Source: Agarivorans sp. Alg241-V36
GTDB taxonomy: Bacteria; Pseudomonadota; Gammaproteobacteria; Enterobacterales; Celerinatantimonadaceae
Direction of reading: 5' to 3'
Length of the DNA stretch: 64,000 nt
Assembly: GCF_900537085.1 (NCBI RefSeq)
Contig: NZ_UNRE01000002.1
Span: 62,289 to 126,288, forward strand
Shown piece after piece: positions 55,042-64,000 of this stretch. The position numbers were made by a program, and so were the translations under genes. Each line of letters opens with the position of its first letter. Positions within the stretch are counted from its first letter, which is position 1. The notes beneath the pieces are model-generated. The model was not told where the DNA came from. It saw only the letters and a program-made list of their open reading frames with translations, and did no database searches.

Positions 55042-56238
55042 ATGAGCGCAATTAGTATTAAAAACTTAGATGTTGTTTTTGGTTTTCATACTGCCAAATC
55101 ATTAGCCTTGTTAGACAAAGGCGCTAGCCGCCCAGAGATTATTGATGCCACAGGTGATGTGGTAGGCGTTCATGATGTGAGCCTTGATATTAAAAAGGGC
55201 GAGATTTGCGTATTAATGGGCTTGTCTGGTTCGGGCAAGTCGAGCTTGTTACGGGCGATTAATGGGCTAAATACGGTTACGCGTGGTTCACTGACCATTG
55301 AAGATGGCGAACAGCCTATTGATTTGGCTAACTGCGACAAAGCGGCTTTACGCCACTTGCGTACTAATCGTATCTCGATGGTGTTTCAAAAATTTGCCTT
55401 AATGCCTTGGTTAAGTGTTTTGGATAACGCTGCCTTTGGCTTAGAGATGCAAGGCATTGCCAAGGCCGAACGCAGGCGTTTAGCCGAAGAAACTCTCGAG
55501 CTAGTGGGCTTAGCCGAGTGGAAAGATAACTTCCCGCATGAGCTATCGGGTGGCATGCAGCAAAGGGTAGGGCTGGCGCGAGCATTTACCATGGACAGCG
55601 ATATTTTGTTGATGGACGAACCGTTTTCGGCGCTAGACCCTTTGATAAGAACCCAGTTACAAGATGAGCTGTTAGAGCTACAGCGTAAGCTAAATAAAAC
55701 CATTGTATTTGTAAGTCACGATTTAGACGAAGCGCTGAAGCTAGGCAATAAAATTGCCATTATGGAGTCGGGTCGTTTAATACAGCATGGTAAACCAGAA
55801 GACATAGTGCTTAATCCTAAAACTGAATACGTAGGGGAGTTTGTTGCTCATACTAATCCCTTGAATGTGCTGTGTGGTCGCTCTTTAATGACTAAAGCAA
55901 GTGCGCTTAAAGTTCTAAACGATAAGCTGGTATTGAGCGAGTATGATCAAAGCTTTATTCAAGTGAACCATCTTAAGCAGGTAATATCAGTGACGCGTGG
56001 TGAAAAGCTTTTGCCTCTGCATCGATGGCAAGAGGGTGATAAGTTAGAGTCACTAAGTAGGGATAGCCAAGTAATAGCACCTGCAGATGTATCGATGCGC
56101 GAGGGCTTAGAGATACGCTATAGAACGGGATTACCAGTGTTACTGGCCGATGAAGGCGTGCTGGTGGGAGTATTAGCCGATAATGATTTCTACCATGCGC
56201 TGCTAGGTAAACACTTTTCTTATGAAGCGAGCGCCTAA
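55042..56238 (+). CDS. choV: Choline ABC transporter, ATP-binding protein
   Basis: A 398-aa ATPase of the ProV class. Walker A is GLSGSGKSS (residues 60-68), the signature is LSGGMQQRVGLAR, Walker B is LLMDEPFSALDP. The C-terminal region after about residue 275 is of the CBS-like regulatory type found in osmotically controlled glycine betaine transporters, though poorly conserved here. The start is two bases after the choW stop, so the genes are coupled. Confidence 0.93.
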   Translation: MSAISIKNLDVVFGFHTAKSLALLDKGASRPEIIDATGDVVGVHDVSLDIKKGEICVLMGLSGSGKSSLLRAINGLNTVTRGSLTIEDGEQPIDLANCDKAALRHLRTNRISMVFQKFALMPWLSVLDNAAFGLEMQGIAKAERRRLAEETLELVGLAEWKDNFPHELSGGMQQRVGLARAFTMDSDILLMDEPFSALDPLIRTQLQDELLELQRKLNKTIVFVSHDLDEALKLGNKIAIMESGRLIQHGKPEDIVLNPKTEYVGEFVAHTNPLNVLCGRSLMTKASALKVLNDKLVLSEYDQSFIQVNHLKQVISVTRGEKLLPLHRWQEGDKLESLSRDSQVIAPADVSMREGLEIRYRTGLPVLLADEGVLVGVLADNDFYHALLGKHFSYEASA

Positions 56239-56614
56239 ATATTTTTTCAATATTTTGGGTGATGGTAATAACCCTTTGCTGATGACGAAAAGTATTTAAA
56301 TTAAGCCATAAAGGTGGATCAATATGATTCGCCTTTTTGTATTCATCAGTTTATAAAAATTACGCACGACTCACTGGGTAAGCGCTGTATTGCAAAAATG
56401 GCCTTAACAACAAAAAAGTCTATTAAGGCGGTGCTAATCTTAGTAGTAGGGATCAATGTCTCCTTTATATGTTTATGCCTACCTTCCTCGCTGTAAGGGC
56501 TTCGATTTAGAGAGTTGTTGTGAGCCTCCCCCGTTTTGTTTGACCAGTATTATAGATTGACAAAAAAACGTACACATGCAAAATTACACATATGTAAATA
56601 AATGCATATGAACT
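56239..56614. other. Gap between choV and arsR, with a putative ArsR operator
   Basis: TTACACATATGTAA (56584-56597) is a nearly symmetrical palindrome ending 17 nt before the arsR start, and CATATG recurs at 56605-56610; these may be ArsR-binding sites. Bases 56314-56496 contain a short frame of 60 codons with a hydrophobic end, but coding evidence is too weak to call. No terminator was found after choV. Confidence 0.4.
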
Positions 56615-56941
56615 ATGAACCCTCAATTATTTTATAAATGTTTGGCCGATGACGTGCGCTTAAAAGCCTTGATGATTATTGCCGAGGCTGGTGAGGCGTG
56701 TGTTTGTGATTTGATGCAGGCCTTGCAGCTCGACCAACCAAAGACTTCTCGCCATTTAGCCCAGTTACGCAAATGCCAAGTATTGCAAGATCAACGCCGT
56801 GGTAAGTGGGTGTACTACCAATTACATCCGGAATTACCCGCTTGGGCTGAACGGGTGATCCGAGAAACTCAAGCCAACAACAAAGACTACTACCAAACAG
56901 AGTTAGCGCGCTTTGAGGCGAATAAACAACAGCTTTGCTAG
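56615..56941 (+). CDS. arsR: ArsR family arsenic-responsive repressor
   Basis: A 108-aa winged-helix repressor. Cys29 and Cys31 in EACVCDLM are the metalloid-sensing pair placed in the DNA-recognition helix, and PKTSRHLAQLRKCQVLQDQR is the recognition region. It would release DNA on binding As(III). Directly upstream of the arsenite exporter gene (53 nt), as in ars operons. The leader before the ATG is A+T-rich with palindromes but has no strong binding site. Confidence 0.92.
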   Translation: MNPQLFYKCLADDVRLKALMIIAEAGEACVCDLMQALQLDQPKTSRHLAQLRKCQVLQDQRRGKWVYYQLHPELPAWAERVIRETQANNKDYYQTELARFEANKQQLC

Positions 56942-56994
56942 TGGATTAATCACAGAGTTCATTGACACATGTGGATGGGAAAGAAGGTAATAAA

Positions 56995-58011
56995 ATGGGA
57001 TTGTTTGAAAGATATTTAACCGTGTGGGTCGGCCTCGCTATTATTGTGGGCATTGCTGCGGGTAGCTTAATGCCAGAGGTATTTGCGGTAGTGGCTGGCC
57101 TTGAGTTCGCGCATGTTAATTTAGTGATTGCCTTACTTATTTGGCTAATGATTTACCCAATGATGGTGCAAATTGATTTTTCATCGATTAAGGATGTAGG
57201 CAAAAAGCCTAAAGGTTTAGTGCTTACCATTGTGATTAATTGGCTGATTAAACCCTTTAGCATGGCGCTGCTAGGTTGGTTGTTTTTTAAAGGTATTTTT
57301 GCCGATTGGGTAGACCCAAGCACCGCTACCGAGTACATCGCAGGCATGATTTTGCTCGGCGTAGCGCCGTGTACCGCCATGGTATTTGTATGGAGCCAGC
57401 TTACTAAGGGCGATGCTAACTATACCTTGGTGCAGGTATCGATTAATGATGTGATTATGATCTTCGCTTTTGCGCCTATCGCCGGTTTTTTACTTGGCAT
57501 GAGTGACATTACCGTGCCTTGGAATACCTTGTTAATATCGGTAGTGCTTTACGTATTAGTGCCACTTATAGCAGGCGCAGTTACGCGTAAAAAGCTGGAT
57601 AAAGAAAATGACCATTCTCGCTTAAATCAGTTTTTAGCTACCATGAAACCGTGGTCGATTATTGGCTTGCTGGCCACCGTTGTGTTGTTGTTTGGTTTTC
57701 AATCGGAAACGATTTTAGCTAAACCAGAGGCAATTGTTCTTATTGCCATTCCTTTGCTTATTCAAACCTACGGTATTTTTGCTCTGGCCTATTGGTTGGC
57801 CAAGCGTATGAAGTTACCGCACAACATTGCTGCCCCAGCTTGTATGATTGGCACCTCTAACTTTTTTGAGTTAGCTGTAGCGGTTGCTATATCGCTGTTT
57901 GGCTTACACTCTGGTGCAGCATTAGCCACTGTGGTTGGTGTATTGGTTGAAGTACCAGTAATGCTTTCTTTAGTCTGGTTTGCTAACCGCACCCGCCATT
58001 GGTTTAGTTAA
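56995..58011 (+). CDS. acr3: Arsenite efflux transporter, ACR3 type
   Basis: A 338-aa inner-membrane protein with about ten membrane segments. The ACR3 signature [13 protein letters not shown] holds the essential Cys126; [15 protein letters not shown] near the C-terminus is also characteristic. It exports As(III). The ATG at 56995 follows GAAGGT; an in-frame TTG at 56962 is not needed. It is the second gene of the ars operon; no arsenate reductase gene lies next to it. Confidence 0.93.
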   Translation: MGLFERYLTVWVGLAIIVGIAAGSLMPEVFAVVAGLEFAHVNLVIALLIWLMIYPMMVQIDFSSIKDVGKKPKGLVLTIVINWLIKPFSMALLGWLFFKGIFADWVDPSTATEYIAGMILLGVAPCTAMVFVWSQLTKGDANYTLVQVSINDVIMIFAFAPIAGFLLGMSDITVPWNTLLISVVLYVLVPLIAGAVTRKKLDKENDHSRLNQFLATMKPWSIIGLLATVVLLFGFQSETILAKPEAIVLIAIPLLIQTYGIFALAYWLAKRMKLPHNIAAPACMIGTSNFFELAVAVAISLFGLHSGAALATVVGVLVEVPVMLSLVWFANRTRHWFS

Positions 58012-58050
58012 GCGAGGCTTTAGTTAAGCTAGGCTTTAGCTGAACTAAGT

Positions 58051-58088
58051 AAAAACCTCTCTCCCTGCTCTAAGCTGTGGGGAGAGAG
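58051..58088 (-). terminator. Terminator of the LysR gene
   Basis: On the minus strand CTCTCTCCC and GGGAGAGAG form a 9-bp stem with a 14-nt loop, overlapping the LysR stop codon and followed by GGTTTTT. It may also serve the convergent acr3 gene. Confidence 0.65.
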
Positions 58089-58981
58089 ACAATTTGATTG
58101 TTCTGAACATCTTCCACCGCAAAATCGATCAGCGCTCTTACCTTACGCGGCAGCACATTACCGTCTAGGTAAACCGCAAACAGCGGATGCATTGGCAGGT
58201 CGTAGTTTTCCAGCAGCCGCACCAGCTTCCCTTCACTTAGCTCTTTATGCAAAACAAAGTTGGGGCATAGTGCTACTCCGCAACCTTCCACAGCCCAGTC
58301 TCGAGCAATATTGGCACTGTTCACCATTAGGTTTCGTGAAGGGTTAAAGGCGTATTCTTGGCCGTTTTGCTGGAATACCCAGCGTTTAGCATTACGCCTA
58401 TTGGTGTCGATGATACAAGTATGGGTCTCTAAGTCATCGGGGCGAAGTGGCGTGCCTTTAAGCGTTAAGTAGTTGGGCGAGGCCACTAAGTGGCTGGTGA
58501 ATTCAAACAGCTTGCGAGCTTTTAACGTTACTACATCGGGCATGCCTACTCGAAAGGCCAAGTCGAAACCATCACTTGCTAGATCTACATGCTCGTCGCT
58601 TAAGCGCAGGTCAATACTTAGCTGAGGGTGGATGGCGGCAAAGCGACTCAATAAACCTTTTATGTAAATTTCACCAAGAGTAACCGGCGCAGCTATACGT
58701 AATATACCGCTTAGGCCTTTAGCTTCTTCACCAATGCCTGTGAGCAAATCATCTAGCTCATCCAATAAGGCGGGCGCGCGATTAAGTAGCTGCTGACCCG
58801 AAGGCGTAAGCCCTACTTTTCGGGTAGTGCGTTGCAGCAAACGAGCACCAATCTTGGTTTCTAACTCCGCCACGTATTTTGAGCTTAGCCGGTTAGATAT
58901 GCCTAAGCGCTGCGCTGCTTCGGTAAAGGAACCGGTTTGCGCTGTAGCAACAAATGCTTTTAAGCCGTCAATCAAGTCCAT
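58070..58981 (-). CDS. LysR family transcriptional regulator
   Basis: A 303-aa regulator. The winged HTH is in the first 60 residues (AFVATAQTGSFTEAAQRLGI), followed by a type-2 periplasmic-binding-like effector domain with RIAAPVTLGEIYIK. It resembles the CrgA/AphB branch. It is divergent from the dioxygenase gene at 59139, so it probably regulates that gene and the reductase. The LysR box was not assigned. Confidence 0.9.
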   Translation of the reverse strand: MDLIDGLKAFVATAQTGSFTEAAQRLGISNRLSSKYVAELETKIGARLLQRTTRKVGLTPSGQQLLNRAPALLDELDDLLTGIGEEAKGLSGILRIAAPVTLGEIYIKGLLSRFAAIHPQLSIDLRLSDEHVDLASDGFDLAFRVGMPDVVTLKARKLFEFTSHLVASPNYLTLKGTPLRPDDLETHTCIIDTNRRNAKRWVFQQNGQEYAFNPSRNLMVNSANIARDWAVEGCGVALCPNFVLHKELSEGKLVRLLENYDLPMHPLFAVYLDGNVLPRKVRALIDFAVEDVQNNQIVSLPTA

Positions 58982-59138
58982 GTCTAGCTGCCTATTAAGA
59001 ACAAATTGAAGATAGTTATTCTATATCTTCTCCATTGTGAGGTGAATCTCTTAAGCCGATAATTGCTGCATTCCAGTTTAACGCTTCGCCCAAGCCAAGT
59101 GGCTGTGGGGTAGAAAGAACAAAGGAGAAAGCAGCGAG

Positions 59139-59963
59139 ATGGTTACTTTGCAAGGCTTAAACACACTTAGCGCTAAGCTAGCAAAAACGCAGTCTATGCC
59201 AGTGGTGTTTATTGGCCACGGCAACCCAATGAATGCCATAGAGGAAAATCGCTTTAACCAAAGTTGGTCGCAGCTTGGGCAAGCTCTGCCTAGGCCGCAG
59301 GCAATATTGATGATTTCAGCGCACTGGGTGAGCAAGGGAGTAAGTCTGGTAGATAACTCGGCCAAGCCTAAAACCATTCATGATTTTTACGGCTTTCCAG
59401 AGGCTTTATCTGCACAGCGTTATCCCGCCAAGGGCGACCCTGTGTTGGCGCAGCAGCTAACGGAGTTGTTAAGTGAGCAACAAGTGCAAACTGATAACAG
59501 CTGGGGCCTTGATCATGGCGCTTGGTCGGTACTTAAGTGGATGTATCCAGCTGCAGATGTTCCGGTATTTCAGCTTTCTATCGATGTATCAAAAGACTTG
59601 AGTTGGCACTTCGCCCTAGGGCGCACTTTGTCGGCGCTGCGTAAGCGCGGTGTGTTAATCATTGGTTCGGGCAATGTAGTACATAACTTAGCAGCGCTAA
59701 AGCCGAGCCAGCAGCCCTATGAATGGGCCCAAGAGTTCGATGCATTTTTTGCTAAGCGCTTAGAGCAGCGACAGTTTTCCGAGCTATTAAACCCAGCAGC
59801 CATGGGCGGCTTAATGCGCAAGGCTAACCCAAGTATAGAGCACTATATACCAGCAATTACTGTGGCGGGTGCGTCAAGTAAACAAGATCATTTAAGTGTG
59901 GTTTGCCAGGGTTTTGACCTTAGCGCTATATCCATGCGTTCGTTTGTTTTTCATCAGATTTAA
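59139..59963 (+). CDS. ygiD: YgiD/DODA-type extradiol ring-cleavage dioxygenase
   Basis: A 274-aa class III extradiol dioxygenase. The metal-binding His is in FIGHGNPMNA, and SAHWVS, LDHGAWSVL and GSGNVVHNL carry the other active-site residues. E. coli YgiD acts on 4,5-DOPA; the natural substrate here is unknown. The ATG at 59139 lies 12 nt after AAAGGAG. It overlaps in context with the reductase gene 20 nt downstream; both are probably induced by the divergent LysR protein under quinone or phenolic stress. Confidence 0.88.
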   Translation: MVTLQGLNTLSAKLAKTQSMPVVFIGHGNPMNAIEENRFNQSWSQLGQALPRPQAILMISAHWVSKGVSLVDNSAKPKTIHDFYGFPEALSAQRYPAKGDPVLAQQLTELLSEQQVQTDNSWGLDHGAWSVLKWMYPAADVPVFQLSIDVSKDLSWHFALGRTLSALRKRGVLIIGSGNVVHNLAALKPSQQPYEWAQEFDAFFAKRLEQRQFSELLNPAAMGGLMRKANPSIEHYIPAITVAGASSKQDHLSVVCQGFDLSAISMRSFVFHQI

Positions 59964-59983
59964 GATTGAATGAGGAGTCACCA

Positions 59984-60952
59984 ATGTTAGTAAATGGAGT
60001 GTGGACCGAAGACTGGCAGCCTTTACAAAAAGCCGATGAACAGGGGCGTTTTGTAAGGCAAACCTCTGGGTTTCGCAATTGGATTACTGCCGATGGCAGT
60101 CCTGGGCCAACGGGCGAGGGGGGCTTTAAAGCCGAAGCGGGGCGCTATAGATTATATGTAGCCTTAATTTGCCCTTGGGCATCACGCACGCTGATTGCGC
60201 GCAAGCTTAAAGGCTTAGAAGCATTAATTCCTGTTACAGTGCTTAACCCAAGTTTAAGCTCGCAAGGCTGGCGCTTTGGCGGCTACCAAGGCGCCGATCA
60301 AGACCCGCTGTTTGCTTCCTCTTACATGCATCAAATATATACCCGTGCCGATCCTAGCTTTACCGGTAGAGCCACCGTGCCAGTGCTCTGGGACATGCAA
60401 AAAAATGTGATAGTGAATAATGAAAGCGCCGATATTCTGCGGATGTTTGATAGTGCCTTTGAGCAGCTAGTACCTTCTAACATTCGCCTTTATCCAGAGC
60501 AACATAGTGAAGAGATTGACGCCCTAAATGCGCGAATTTATCACCAGTTTAATAACGGCGTTTATAAGGCTGGATTTACTCAATCACAAACTGCTTACCA
60601 AGAGGCGGTAACCGGAGTGTTTGAGCTATTAGAGGAGTTGGAGAAAAGGCTAACAAAGCAGCAATACCTAATCGGGGACAAGCTTACCGAAACTGATATT
60701 CGCACCTTTGTAACGCTAATACGCTTTGATCTTGCCTATTACGGTTTGTTTAAAACCAATCGTAAACAAATAGCTGATTACCCGCTGTTATCAGCTTACA
60801 TGCAACGAATACTGGCCTTACCTGGAGTGGCGGAGACGGTTAATGTTGACCACATCACTCGCGGCTATTATTCAATTAAAGCCTTAAACCCATCTGGAGT
60901 TAGGCCTATTGGGCCTGCGCATATCGATGATTTAATGGCGGCGTTAGCCTAG
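59984..60952 (+). CDS. yqjG: Glutathionyl-hydroquinone reductase (Xi-class GST)
   Basis: A 322-aa protein of the Xi-class glutathione transferases. The catalytic Cys63 is in LICPWASRTLI, and the long N-terminal extension with SGFRNWITADG is typical. It reduces glutathionyl-hydroquinones, protecting from quinones. The ATG at 59984 follows GAGGAG; an in-frame TTG at 59966 is rejected. It is the second gene after the dioxygenase and probably co-transcribed. Confidence 0.9.
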   Translation: MLVNGVWTEDWQPLQKADEQGRFVRQTSGFRNWITADGSPGPTGEGGFKAEAGRYRLYVALICPWASRTLIARKLKGLEALIPVTVLNPSLSSQGWRFGGYQGADQDPLFASSYMHQIYTRADPSFTGRATVPVLWDMQKNVIVNNESADILRMFDSAFEQLVPSNIRLYPEQHSEEIDALNARIYHQFNNGVYKAGFTQSQTAYQEAVTGVFELLEELEKRLTKQQYLIGDKLTETDIRTFVTLIRFDLAYYGLFKTNRKQIADYPLLSAYMQRILALPGVAETVNVDHITRGYYSIKALNPSGVRPIGPAHIDDLMAALA

Positions 60953-61219
60953 GGTTAATGCTGCAAACGGGTAGCGTTTATTTGATGTTATTGTGGACTG
61001 AGCTCAGTTTAGGCCAGTTGGCTTAAGTCCATGAACTTAAAGTAATTTTATTTGATTTAACTGTCAGTTAATTTTACATTCTCGACCAGCTTATAAGTTT
61101 ATCTGGGGTTTATATCTATAAATATCAAACGCTTATGAGTCTGGTCCGATTTGTGCTTAAAGACGCTGGAGTGACAAACTAGTCAACTAACTTCCACTTT
61201 CAAAACTTAAGGACAGACA

Positions 61220-61825
61220 TTGAAAAAGTTAATCAGTTTAATCAGCGTACTTTTATTTAGCGCAGCTGCACAAGCCACCCCAATTTCAAGCGGTTTGATT
61301 ATTGAAGGAACTACATTTTCTAGCAATAACGCATTCCAGTTTTTTAATGATTCTACAGAGGGTGAGAAAATCACCTCTATTACTTGGGATTTAAGCCCAA
61401 TTGGCGCGTTCTTTGATTCAACCAATACGAGCCCTGGTTTGAGCAGTAGCCCACTTACATTAGGTGCCTCTTCTTCTGTAGGTCATATTTTCCCAACCAA
61501 CGATGCCTTGAATGGTTCGAGTATTTTAACCATCTCGTTTACTGATTTTGATGCTGGCGAGTTCTTTACTTTTGGTGTTGATACCGACTTTTTAAATGCT
61601 CCTGATGCAAATGGTCTAAATGGTAATCAGTTTTTTGGTGCTACGGCCTTAGCTATCTTCTCTGATGGCAGCCAGCGTTTTGGTACCTATGCGCCAACCA
61701 ATGTTGCTGGTTTCGGTTCAGAGGTTTCTATTGTTCAGCCAGCTACTGTTCCAGAGCCAGCGTCGATACTTATGTTAGGTTTGGCTATTTGTGGTCTTGG
61801 CGTTTCTCGCAAGCGAAAAGCTTAA
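61220..61825 (+). CDS. PEP-CTERM sorting domain protein
   Basis: A 201-aa secreted protein. It has a signal peptide (MKKLISLISVLLFSAAAQA) and the C-terminal signal VPEPASILMLGLAICGLGVS followed by a basic tail, which is a canonical PEP-CTERM. The core is rich in Ser, Thr and Phe, likely a beta-sandwich. TTG start with AAGGA at the right distance. The upstream gap 60953-61219 shows no gene. The exosortase is elsewhere. Confidence 0.88.
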   Translation: MKKLISLISVLLFSAAAQATPISSGLIIEGTTFSSNNAFQFFNDSTEGEKITSITWDLSPIGAFFDSTNTSPGLSSSPLTLGASSSVGHIFPTNDALNGSSILTISFTDFDAGEFFTFGVDTDFLNAPDANGLNGNQFFGATALAIFSDGSQRFGTYAPTNVAGFGSEVSIVQPATVPEPASILMLGLAICGLGVSRKRKA

Positions 61826-61852
61826 ATTATCAGGCTAGTTTTAGCCTTTCTC

Positions 61853-61880
61853 AAAAAAAGCACCCGAGGGTGCTTTTTTT
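61853..61880 (+). terminator. Intrinsic terminator of the PEP-CTERM gene
   Basis: AAAAAAAGCACCC, a GA loop, and GGGTGCTTTTTTT form a perfect stem ending in a long T-run, 28 nt after the stop. The A-tract makes it bidirectional. Confidence 0.92.
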
Positions 61881-62537
61881 AGTTGGAACTGCAGAGTCTA
61901 AGGTTGCTTGCTTTATACCGTATCAATACCTGTGGCGTTCTGCCAATCGCTTGCCTAATACATCGAATTGGTATTTTGTTAACTTAGAACCGGCGATGAA
62001 TGTGTCTGTGCAGGGTGTTGGTATAACTGGGCGTTTAATGTCGCTCAATTAATAGGAGGTAAGCTACTTGAAATGTTAGCTATTTATGCAATCGCTAAAG
62101 CGTTAATCTAACTCGTTAACTACCTTGTTAACATGGCTTTTAGCCTAATTATTTTATAGCCATTTCGTTTTGCCAATGAATGGCCGTTTCCCAGCAGTCC
62201 TTGCTCTGTTTAGCTGTCTATTATTCTCTCAACAACAGTACTACTTTAGCGCTGGAAAAAGCGCCTATCTTTGCGATTTTATTAAGAGCGGAAAATTAAC
62301 TGAACAAAACATAACCGTTAAGTACCCTTATTTTTAGTGTTTATTTTTCCAACTCTTTTACGTTTTTTAGTAATTGTGAATGACTCTCTATTTATCTAAT
62401 AAATGATTATGGTTTTTAACCAAAGGTAGGCTTTACTCGGGTTGATGGTTTTTTAATCAGTGTAGTTGTCGGGATTAATTAGCTATTACTAAAAATAAAA
62501 TTCTAAATGCAATTGCTCTACAAGGAGAAGTGAAGTA
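61881..62537. other. Gap upstream of the GH43-like gene
   Basis: No gene is supported in this 657-bp stretch. It is A+T-rich towards the right end. CAAGGAGAAG precedes the ATG at 62538. No operator or riboswitch was recognised. Confidence 0.35.
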
Positions 62538-63746
62538 ATGAATATAATTAAAAACAATTTCACGAACTGTAATAAAATTGTGATTGGTGTAATGCTTGCC
62601 CCATTATTAGTGGTAAGTTCATATGCCGAAACATTAAGAAATAGAACATTGTTACCTGAGGTATGGGCTCCAAATCTAATTTGGGATGGTGGTAATAATC
62701 CTCACTTTAATAAGTGGCAGCCAGTTGGCTCTGCAGATCCTACCGCTAAAGTTTTTAACGGAACCCTGTACGTTTATACCTCAACAGACAGTAAAGAACT
62801 TTGCCAAATACGCAGTGACAAGCTACAAAAACATGCTTATGCACCTTGGGCTAATACCGGGTTTTGTATGCCGGGTTATCAAGTTTTTTCTTCTGCTGAT
62901 GCCTCACTAAATCAGAGTACTTGGCAGAAGCATGGTTTGGTATTACGCCAAAAAGACGTGCCTTGGGCTAGAAAGTCTGCCGAAGGTTGGGGCAATAGCG
63001 CCACTATGTGGGCGGCTGACGTTGTAGAGGGAGATGATGGTAAGTATTACATGTTCTTCCCAAGTGTGAGAGGTGACAATAACCATCAAACCATCGGTGT
63101 GGCGGTGGCAGATTCCCCTGCGGGTCCATTTGTTGCGAGGCCTTCACCGATTGCTACCTCCAATAATTTTGACCATGTGTTTGACCCGTCGGTAATCAAG
63201 GTGGGCAACCAGTGGTACATTTTCTACGCTAAAAATGGCAGTGGGGGTAACAAAGCAATTTGGGCTGCAAAAATTGATGCCAACTTCAACTATATTTATA
63301 ACCCTCTCGATTTAATGCTAGAGCCGGGCAGTTATCTGGAAGGGCCCCATGCTTACATGATAGGTAGTGACCTGTGGTTACAATGGGCAAGTGTTACTGC
63401 GCCAGCTCAATGGCCTTATCCTGGTGGCTACCAAATAAAGCAGGCGGTGGCATGGAATAACAATAATCCGCTATCGAATTTTGATCAGCGAGGCATTATG
63501 GTTCATCCATTTGGTAATCCAGGCACTAACCATGGCTCGGTTGTTTCTTGGGCGAATAACTATTGGGCGTTTTATCACGACCATTTAAATGGCAAAAACT
63601 CAGGCTATACACCCACTGCACCCAACCAAACACATAACTACCGTCGAGCGATGTATAGCTTAGTGGAAATTGATGTATCAAAACGTGGTGAAGTTAAACC
63701 ATTTAGACCAGATAATATAGTGAGTCAGCCTAGTTTATCTAATTGA
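62538..63746 (+). CDS. Exported glycoside hydrolase, GH43-like five-bladed propeller
   Basis: A 402-aa protein with an N-terminal export signal (about residues 1-30, ending SSYA-ET). The GH43 fold is indicated by the three carboxylates in their usual settings: Asp67 (SADPTAKVFNGTLYVYTS), Asp216 (FDPSVIKVGNQWYIFYA) and Glu268 (YLEGPHAYM). Such enzymes act on arabinose-, xylose- or galactose-containing polysaccharides; the exact substrate is open, and related families such as GH117 share the propeller. AAGGAG lies upstream. It may be the first of a polysaccharide-use group continuing beyond the window. Confidence 0.8.
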   Translation: MNIIKNNFTNCNKIVIGVMLAPLLVVSSYAETLRNRTLLPEVWAPNLIWDGGNNPHFNKWQPVGSADPTAKVFNGTLYVYTSTDSKELCQIRSDKLQKHAYAPWANTGFCMPGYQVFSSADASLNQSTWQKHGLVLRQKDVPWARKSAEGWGNSATMWAADVVEGDDGKYYMFFPSVRGDNNHQTIGVAVADSPAGPFVARPSPIATSNNFDHVFDPSVIKVGNQWYIFYAKNGSGGNKAIWAAKIDANFNYIYNPLDLMLEPGSYLEGPHAYMIGSDLWLQWASVTAPAQWPYPGGYQIKQAVAWNNNNPLSNFDQRGIMVHPFGNPGTNHGSVVSWANNYWAFYHDHLNGKNSGYTPTAPNQTHNYRRAMYSLVEIDVSKRGEVKPFRPDNIVSQPSLSN

Positions 63747-63936
63747 TGTTGAGCCCTTAAAGCTTATTGCCCTTAACAGTTTAAGTGAAATGTGTTTTTT
63801 TATGGAAGCTACATATTTTGTTTATTCAAATCGGGCGTAGGCTTTATTCAATGAATCTGGCCACGGCTTAGTTTAAATAAAGTCTTGCTGTGGCCCAGAC
63901 TGTTTAGCTATTAACGCTAAGTGATGGAGCCAATTA

Positions 63937-64000
63937 ATGTTGAATGTTCGATGTTTAGTTATGCTCTCATTTGTTGCCCTGCTGATGGGGGGCGCATTCT
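63937..64000 (+). CDS. Start of an exported protein (runs off window)
   Basis: The ATG at 63937 is preceded by GGAG and opens MLNVRCLVMLSFVALLMGGA, a clear signal peptide; the gene continues beyond base 64000. Its identity cannot be told. The gap 63747-63936 shows no terminator or other gene. Confidence 0.55.
   Translation, partial: MLNVRCLVMLSFVALLMGGAF

Noticed and set aside
56314-56496. 60-codon frame with a hydrophobic end between choV and arsR
   Set aside because: GTG start with a poor binding site, no recognisable family, and it overlaps the probable promoter region; coding is not supported.
61789-62052. Frame overlapping the end of the second PEP-CTERM gene
   Set aside because: It runs through the intrinsic terminator at 61853-61880 and has no binding site or family.
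1-64000. CRISPR arrays, tRNA or rRNA genes, complete insertion sequences
   Set aside because: Read for evenly spaced repeats, tRNA-like cloverleaf ends, rRNA segments and transposase genes with terminal repeats; none was found.

Overview
The window looks like chromosomal DNA of a marine gammaproteobacterium of the Alteromonadales, most like Agarivorans or a close relative. This is inferred from gene content, not from a search. The signs are a PL7 alginate lyase, an alpha-galactosidase locus, a GH43-type enzyme, PEP-CTERM secreted proteins, a choline-to-betaine operon, a pagL-like gene, and the gammaproteobacterial cluster ubiI-ubiH-pepP-ygfB / zapA-ssrS(6S RNA). No tRNA, rRNA, CRISPR array or intact insertion sequence was found.

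Layout. 1-4520: the start of a 5-formyl-THF cyclo-ligase gene, a YeeN-type YebC-family protein, and a four-gene operon with a LolD/FtsX-like ABC transporter and a LolA-like protein. 4521-7112: a cassette-like stretch with two unknown genes and an attC-like site, then an OsmC-like peroxiredoxin. 7270-10680: a double-cupin protein, a secreted alginate lyase, a PEP-CTERM protein and a NIPSNAP protein. 10692-15889: an alpha-galactoside locus (LacI regulator, GH36 enzyme, sodium symporter) with LacI-type palindromes in the divergent region. 15967-18904: a LytS/LytR-type two-component system in an operon with an outer-membrane barrel protein. 19082-20910: a second cassette-like stretch headed by the same 100-nt leader as the first, ending with a murein-endopeptidase-like gene. 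21127-27061: 6S RNA with a partial tandem copy of its 3' end, zapA, a PilZ-like protein, ygfB, pepP, ubiH and ubiI.

27115-33885: an envelope module (serine hydrolase, PagL-type lipid A deacylase, small HTH regulator, large hybrid histidine kinase). A repeated TTCATAATATGAA-type palindrome in both promoter regions suggests one regulon. A copy of the regulator gene's tail lies after the kinase. 33933-35161: two overlapping acetyltransferase-like genes. 35938-40501: the glycine cleavage genes gcvT, gcvH and gcvP. 40638-48800: an A+T-rich accessory stretch with a PD-(D/E)XK nuclease-like protein, a two-gene unit of unknown function, a membrane protein, a dGTPase, a two-gene unit with a glycine-zipper membrane protein, and a truncated gene.

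49114-56238: betI-betB-betA-choXWV, which takes up choline and oxidises it to glycine betaine, with a BetI-like operator. 56615-58011: arsR and an ACR3 arsenite exporter. 58070-60952: a LysR regulator divergent from a YgiD-type dioxygenase and a glutathionyl-hydroquinone reductase. 61220-64000: a PEP-CTERM protein, a GH43-like glycosidase and the start of another exported protein.

The most unusual points are: two integrase-less cassette loci sharing a gapless 100-nt leader; the apparent separation of the usual zapA-ssrS-ygfA neighbours by about 21 kb that contains both loci; the partial 6S RNA duplication; the palindrome regulon around pagL; and two unrecognised gene pairs in the accessory stretch.
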